A DNA stretch of 6,778 bases from Bacillota bacterium. GTDB lineage: Bacteria; Bacillota; Sulfobacillia; RBS10-35; JAJYVN01. The translations under genes and the position numbers were made by a program. The notes beneath the pieces were generated by a model. That model was not told the DNA's origin, did not search any database, and saw nothing but the letters and a program-made list of their open reading frames with translations. The first letter of the stretch is position 1. Every line of letters begins with the position of its first letter. Below are positions 1-3,847 of this stretch, piece by piece. The stretch lies in contig JAJYVN010000163.1 of assembly GCA_021791995.1 (NCBI GenBank), positions 1 to 6,778 on the forward strand, written 5' to 3'.

Positions 1-69
1 GAAGGAACACTGAACGAAGTCCTGACGACGCTCCTGAGTGACTTCGCATTCGTGCTGGCGCCTTCTTAA
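1..69 (+). CDS. Possible C-terminal end of a convergent gene (5'-partial)
   Basis: Frame 1 on the plus strand is open from the left edge to TAA at 67-69 and reads EGTLNEVLTTLLSDFAFVLAPS. The amphipathic, leucine-rich composition and codon choice look protein-like, while the other two plus frames stop early. Only 22 residues are visible, so no family can be named. It would run towards the minus-strand operon and mark its far boundary. Confidence 0.35.
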   Translation, partial: EGTLNEVLTTLLSDFAFVLAPS

Positions 70-90
70 CGGAATAATGCGCCGATTCCG
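70..90 (+). other. Small inverted repeat after the stop at 69
   Basis: CGGAAT (70-75) and ATTCCG (85-90) form a six-base stem with a nine-base loop just after the TAA. No T-run follows, so it is at best a weak or factor-assisted 3' end for the leftward partial gene, and may be chance. Confidence 0.2.
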
Positions 91-369
91 GGCCATAGAC
101 CCCCGAATTTATGAGATTTGCCACTAGCTGGAGGTACTGGGCGGGTCCCTGCGTTGTCTTGGTGGTCACGGCGTGTAAGAATATTGTGTGTCACAGTACA
201 AGACACGCATGGAGCCAACGGCAACACCACTCATGCCGCATTGTATCCGGCACCCATTGTGCCTACGGTTGTTCGACTTTTTCCCCACGTCCAGAGCGAA
301 GACCCTTCGGGATCAAGCGGTGCCCTCTTCGAGCTGTACCCAAGTGCCTCAAAATCCGCTCAACTCGGG

Positions 370-405
370 ACGAGGACCTCAGCGGTTACGAGGACCTCAG
401 CGGTT
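370..405. repeat. Perfect 18-bp tandem duplication
   Basis: The unit ACGAGGACCTCAGCGGTT occurs at 370-387 and again, without any mismatch, at 388-405. There are only two copies and no further partial copy is obvious. It could be a recent slippage event, a paired binding site, or the scar of an insertion or excision at the end of the operon. Confidence 0.95.
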
Positions 406-426
406 AGTTAAATTCCGTCGACCTAT

Positions 427-443
427 GCCCAGGGGTGGTGGGC
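427..443 (-). terminator. Weak terminator-like stem downstream of the operon
   Basis: GCCCA (427-431) pairs with TGGGC (439-443) around a seven-base loop. Read on the minus strand it lies about 30 bases past the end of the possible 475-828 gene, which is a sensible place for an operon end. It is short and no uridine tract follows, so intrinsic termination is doubtful. Confidence 0.15.
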
Positions 444-474
444 CTGCCTCATTCGTCCAACAGTGGTTAGATCA

Positions 475-828
475 TCACCGGGTACGCACTGACTGCGCCC
501 CGGAGTGGATACTGCCTGCTGGATTGCATCGCCGATCCCAGCACCGAAACGATATGTTCCCGACGAAATCCACGCCCTCAGGAATACGTCGGCAGTGCAC
601 GCAGCGCAAGTCAGTACGCATCTCTTTGAGTTGCCAATCGTTCACCCAACCGCGGGCCCAATTGGCTATATCCGCATCGTGAAAGCCTCCGAATTTTCGC
701 ACCAAAAGTGCCCGTATGGCAACTCGCCCGCGCACCTGAAAGCGAAATGGTTCATCGAGAATGGAAGTTGGAAGCAGAAAGACATTACTGTATATACGAA
801 TATTTGATCTCTGTAGATCCTCCTCCAT
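475..828 (-). CDS. Possible small operon-distal protein, unrecognised
   Basis: An open frame of 117 codons begins 17 bases after the Hsp70 stop. That stop (TAA) runs directly into AGGAGG, leaving about 10 bases to the ATG at 828, which is the best ribosome binding site in the window. The predicted protein is basic in its middle. It carries CVHC about 18 residues before a second cysteine pair, CWDRRC, which could be a small metal-binding knuckle. There is no signal peptide or membrane segment, and I match it to no family. Against it, the same stretch is also open on the plus strand (505-807) and third-position composition did not separate the two. It could be a real accessory gene, the remnant of a longer gene, or chance. 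The SD and position are the main support. Confidence 0.4.
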   Translation of the reverse strand: MEEDLQRSNIRIYSNVFLLPTSILDEPFRFQVRGRVAIRALLVRKFGGFHDADIANWARGWVNDWQLKEMRTDLRCVHCRRIPEGVDFVGNISFRCWDRRCNPAGSIHSGAQSVRTR

Positions 829-835
829 GAAAGAC

Positions 836-842
836 GTTCCTC
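836..842 (-). promoter_or_regulatory. Strong Shine-Dalgarno directly after the Hsp70 stop
   Basis: On the minus strand the sequence TAAAGGAGGAACG follows the last Hsp70 codon. The AGGAGG core is a perfect anti-16S match, about 10 bases before the ATG at 828. It would serve only a gene downstream of the Hsp70 gene, so it is the main evidence for the 475-828 reading frame. Confidence 0.45.
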
Positions 843-844
843 CT

Positions 845-2284
845 TTAGTCTGGCAGTTTATACATCAATGCCAATGGCTGAAACGACCACTCCCAATCCG
901 ATTGTTCACCGCGCTGATGCGATCCCGCCTGAATGTGTAACGTGAGGTCCGGGCTCATGCGAAACCGGACACCAATAACCTCATCGGAGAACCCCATTGT
1001 AGGCACGGTCAGACAGTGAACCATATGAAACCGCTCAGGGTGTCCGATCCAGCTCTCACCGTCGCGGCTCGCTGGAAATCGACCAACGGGGATCTGCGCT
1101 GTGGCAGCATCTTCTATGAGGCCGACCCGAATGGTTCGGTCCAGATTTTCCACCTCATCGCCTGGCTGGATGAGTGAATGGACGCTTCCATCAGACAGCA
1201 GCATTCCGGCACCCTCAGCAGCCAGATACCGGCCACGCGTTTCAGCCAACAAAGCTGCGCCATCTGCAACAAACCAGTCGGGTTCATTCGGAAATTCCTC
1301 TTGTCCGGCGAACGTTTCATCCGTCTGCACCGCCTGCCTGAAACTACGCAGGCGTGCACTACCCCCGATAAAAACAAAACGGCCAATCTGATCCGGACTG
1401 ATTCCGGCGAGATGTATCGCCGAGCGTACGACATGGATCGCATCCTCCACCCGCGGGGCCACAAGGCTCGCCAGCTGCTGCCGAGTCAAAACGAACGTTC
1501 CATGCTCCGATCCGATCGTGAAGGCGAGCCGTGTTTCGGGTGCGGCCGATAACTGTCGCTTTGCTCGCTCTGCAACGCACAGGATGTAGTCTTGGTCCGC
1601 CGCCGACAATGCGGACCAATCACGACCGAGCTTGTTCATGGTCCACTCTGCCACAATAGCATCAATGGCGTCCCCTCCGGTCGAAAGACACTGCGTTGCC
1701 CGTTCGATCAAAGACCGCCGCTCCTGTTCAACCACAGAAACGTCCAGGGTGCCGCCGCCCCAATCAACGACGACAACAAAGCGGTGCGCATGCAAGCGTC
1801 CTTGAAGCGGGAACAGGGCAGCGGTGGACTCAGGGACAAACGCTTCAATCGAGAAGCCGGCAGCTGAAGCAGCAGCGCGGAGCGCACGACGTCCTGCTGC
1901 GGAATACCCGACCGGGGTGGTAACGACAGTCGGAAGGCTTTCCGGTAGGGGACCGGCCTGGTTCTCGGCCCGTTCACGTAACGCATCAAAAATGCATCCG
2001 GCGATGTCTTGCGCAGTCCAGAGCTTATTCGAGGCCTCCCAATGTGCTCCCTCAGCCAGGTGCGACTTGACCGATCGGACAATGAGATGGGTGTCCCGTA
2101 ATTGCTCCATTCGATTTGCCGCTTCCTCACCCACCTGGCACTCGCCGGTGAGACGGTTGACCGCTACCACTGACGGCATTGGTTGACCATCCCCCGTACC
2201 AACATGCACCACAGAGCCGGCACGGCGAATGGTCAGAGCACTACGCGTCGTGCCAAAATCGATCCCAGCCGCTACCCCACTCAT
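845..2284 (-). CDS. Hsp70/DnaK-family ATPase, short form without the helical lid
   Basis: This is an actin-fold chaperone-type ATPase of 479 residues; DnaK has about 640. The nucleotide-binding domain looks complete: phosphate-1 GIDFGTTRS (7-15), a lysine in VRSVKSHL (K73) matching DnaK K70, PVGYS matching the VPAYF switch, ESTAA matching NEPTAA (E152, with Pro replaced by Ser), phosphate-2 VDWGGGTLDV (173-182) and the adenosine motif FVFIGGSARLR (303-313). The catalytic and Mg-binding residues corresponding to DnaK D8, K70, E171, D194, T199 and D201 all appear present, so ATP hydrolysis is expected. Residues about 365-450 resemble a shortened substrate-binding beta domain (LIQPGDEV; VRFRMSPDLTLHIQAG resembles DnaK's end strand). 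The alpha-helical lid is absent. The ATG at 2284 overlaps the upstream stop as ATGA, which favours it over the TTG at 2290. The likely client or partner is a protein of this operon rather than general unfolded protein; that part is inference. Confidence 0.93.
   Translation of the reverse strand: MSGVAAGIDFGTTRSALTIRRAGSVVHVGTGDGQPMPSVVAVNRLTGECQVGEEAANRMEQLRDTHLIVRSVKSHLAEGAHWEASNKLWTAQDIAGCIFDALRERAENQAGPLPESLPTVVTTPVGYSAAGRRALRAAASAAGFSIEAFVPESTAALFPLQGRLHAHRFVVVVDWGGGTLDVSVVEQERRSLIERATQCLSTGGDAIDAIVAEWTMNKLGRDWSALSAADQDYILCVAERAKRQLSAAPETRLAFTIGSEHGTFVLTRQQLASLVAPRVEDAIHVVRSAIHLAGISPDQIGRFVFIGGSARLRSFRQAVQTDETFAGQEEFPNEPDWFVADGAALLAETRGRYLAAEGAGMLLSDGSVHSLIQPGDEVENLDRTIRVGLIEDAATAQIPVGRFPASRDGESWIGHPERFHMVHCLTVPTMGFSDEVIGVRFRMSPDLTLHIQAGSHQRGEQSDWEWSFQPLALMYKLPD
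2281..2284 (-). promoter_or_regulatory. ATGA stop/start overlap between coiled-coil and Hsp70 genes
   Basis: The minus strand reads CAATGAGTGGG: TGA ends the coiled-coil gene and the overlapping ATG starts the Hsp70 gene. No strong SD sits at normal spacing (the nearest, GGGGTGA, is about 13 bases upstream), so terminating ribosomes probably restart here. This translational coupling is typical of proteins made in fixed ratio. Confidence 0.75.
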
Positions 2285-3747
2285 TGCCAAGGCACATTCA
2301 CCCCGTGTGTCTCCATGTCACGGGCCATGCCATGGATCAATTGGATCAGGTGCTGCTCGCCATCGGTTCGCTCGCCCGCCGCGGAAAACCGCCGAAGATG
2401 CTCGAAGTGCAAACTAAGGTCCCGAGCAAGCTTAGCCGCCAACTGCTCTTGGCCCGCGCGGAAACGGCGCTCCCCAAACCCTTGCAGAGACGTAACTTCC
2501 GCCTCAAGATCGGATACACGGCTTGCGAGAACGCGATTCTCGCCCAGAACTTCTTCCAACCGGTGTTCGACCGCTACACAGCGTTCTTGGGCAAGCGCCA
2601 GTGCCTGGGTAGCCTCTCGTACCTGTTCCTCGGACCGGCGCAAGTTAGCATCGAGGACCTCAACGTGGTGGCGTGCACTTTCATGTACCTCAATCAGCTT
2701 CATCAGCGCATTCAACGCGTTCTGATCCGCGCGACCAGTATCGCGCGCGGTCGTATGCGTTGCTTGCCATGGTCGGTTGCCGCGCTCACCGTCTGCAAGA
2801 TCGGGGGCAGCGCTTGTTGTCGCAGATGGGGTGATTGGTAGGCCCGTCACGGCACCGGTACCCGCTGGCTTGGCGCCGCGGGAAGGTTGGGGCTGGTAAG
2901 CCCCCTCCCTTGCAGCCCGAGCCTTCGTGCTGCCGTCTGGGGTATCGCCTAAGGACGAAGGTCGCGTTTGTATGGGCTCGCCCGGCGCTTGTACACGAGG
3001 GGTGGCGTCGGTATGTTCGATCGACCGATCGTGCGTGAGTACGCCCGAGGCCTCAGGAAACTGGGACGCAACCGCGACGAGCCGCTCCCAATCCGAAACA
3101 GGAAGTGATCGGGCCTTGTCACCGATCACCCCGAGTATGGTAGAGCGGGCCATTGGATCAGCAACTTGACACGCCAGCCGTACACCCACCGCCAAAACTC
3201 CGACGTGCATTGCCGGCACAACGTTCTTCATCTTGCCGTCCATTACGATGGCGCGCCATAGGCGCAACAGAGCATTGGATGGCCGCATCGCCAAGCGTTC
3301 CAAAGGAGACGATGCGCCTGACCCAACGAGCGCGCTATCCAGTGTCTTGAGAAACTCTTGACGGGGAGGATCGGGCAATGCATTAACCACAATCAAAACA
3401 AAGGTGTCTGCCGACGCTGCATCTCTGTCGGCCAAAAGACCCGCCAACCACATCGCCGCTTGTGGCCGGTTCGAGGCAGCTTCTCTCTTGACCCATTCAA
3501 TGGTCGAGCGCCGATCGTTGGCGTCGAACCCCATCCATGCCGCTGCCAATGCTCTTGCAGCGTAACGTCCCGGCAACGAACGGATCCGCGTGAACCATGC
3601 GTCGAACGAGCCAAACTCCGACCATTGGTTGCCCATACACTCGGCGGCTGCTTCCAGCCGGGCTCCGGGTGGTGGCTTTTTGCCGTCGCGTTGCCTTGCT
3701 GTCCACTCTTCAACAATCGCGGCGGCCTCCTCGCGCGATAGTACCAT
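2281..3747 (-). CDS. Unrecognised coiled-coil protein, candidate GrpE-like partner of the Hsp70
   Basis: I do not recognise this protein. From the ATG at 3747 it has 488 residues. An Ala/Leu/Trp-rich, mainly helical domain spans about 1-236. A disordered-looking linker rich in Pro, Ser, Thr, Gly and Ala spans about 241-341. A charged heptad-like coiled coil spans about 344-426. A helical end of about 55 residues follows, finishing in GVNVPWQ. There is no signal peptide or membrane segment, so it is probably cytoplasmic. A long helix followed by a small helical bundle ending in Gly-Val recalls GrpE, the nucleotide exchange factor of DnaK. The tight coupling to the Hsp70 gene fits a dedicated exchange factor or adaptor, but this is inference from shape. 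Two starts are possible. GTG at 3789 gives 502 residues. ATG at 3747 has GGAAGGGG 12 bases upstream and drops a Pro/Arg-rich leader, so I prefer it. Confidence 0.85.
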   Translation of the reverse strand: MVLSREEAAAIVEEWTARQRDGKKPPPGARLEAAAECMGNQWSEFGSFDAWFTRIRSLPGRYAARALAAAWMGFDANDRRSTIEWVKREAASNRPQAAMWLAGLLADRDAASADTFVLIVVNALPDPPRQEFLKTLDSALVGSGASSPLERLAMRPSNALLRLWRAIVMDGKMKNVVPAMHVGVLAVGVRLACQVADPMARSTILGVIGDKARSLPVSDWERLVAVASQFPEASGVLTHDRSIEHTDATPRVQAPGEPIQTRPSSLGDTPDGSTKARAAREGAYQPQPSRGAKPAGTGAVTGLPITPSATTSAAPDLADGERGNRPWQATHTTARDTGRADQNALNALMKLIEVHESARHHVEVLDANLRRSEEQVREATQALALAQERCVAVEHRLEEVLGENRVLASRVSDLEAEVTSLQGFGERRFRAGQEQLAAKLARDLSLHFEHLRRFSAAGERTDGEQHLIQLIHGMARDMETHGVNVPWQ

Positions 3748-3759
3748 TATCTCTTGTCG

Positions 3760-3782
3760 CCCCTTCCGCGGTGGAACCGGGG
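3760..3782 (-). promoter_or_regulatory. Imperfect hairpin covering the Shine-Dalgarno of the coiled-coil gene
   Basis: On the minus strand CCCC, a GG bulge, TTCC, the loop ACCGC, and then GGAAGGGG form eight base pairs with a two-base bulge. The 3' arm, GGAAGGGG, is the candidate SD for the ATG at 3747. If translation starts there, the hairpin could mask the SD and lower or condition initiation. If it starts at GTG 3789, the hairpin lies inside coding sequence. Confidence 0.35.
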
Positions 3783-3847
3783 AGTCCACTGCTCGTCCGT
3801 TTGTAGCACAAGCCTTTCACCAACAACACGGGCGGTGAACGCAGCGT

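Larger units (their letters stand above)
70..474. other. Intergenic stretch with no supported gene
   Basis: Several overlapping plus-strand frames are open here (for example from 111, 118 and 188). Their translations are rich in Ser, Arg, Pro and Cys, have no SD and resemble no protein, so I treat the stretch as noncoding. I see no tRNA, CRISPR, insertion sequence or convincing terminator. It contains the tandem duplication at 370-405 and a short GC-rich stem at 427-443. Confidence 0.6.

Noticed and set aside
188..206. GTGTC/GACAC inverted repeat
   Set aside because: A five-base stem with a nine-base loop is expected by chance in a window of this size; no linked promoter or gene.
188..682. 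164-codon open frame on the plus strand
   Set aside because: Low-complexity Arg/Ser/Pro/His composition, no ribosome binding site, overlaps the better-supported minus frame and spans the tandem repeat.
699..711. GCAC-CAAAA-GTGC stem as a terminator
   Set aside because: Only four base pairs, no T-run on either strand, and it lies inside the possible 475-828 gene.
505..807. 100-codon plus-strand frame starting at GTG
   Set aside because: Antisense in codon register to the 475-828 frame. It has no SD and a GTG start. The translation is not absurd, so it is kept as the alternative if the minus frame proves unconserved.
2285..2290. TTG start for the Hsp70 gene two codons upstream
   Set aside because: The ATG two codons later forms a clean ATGA overlap and precedes the conserved GIDFGTT motif at normal distance.
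2179..2841. 220-codon plus-strand frame opposite the coiled-coil gene
   Set aside because: Antisense shadow of a real gene with strong heptad structure on the other strand; no SD.
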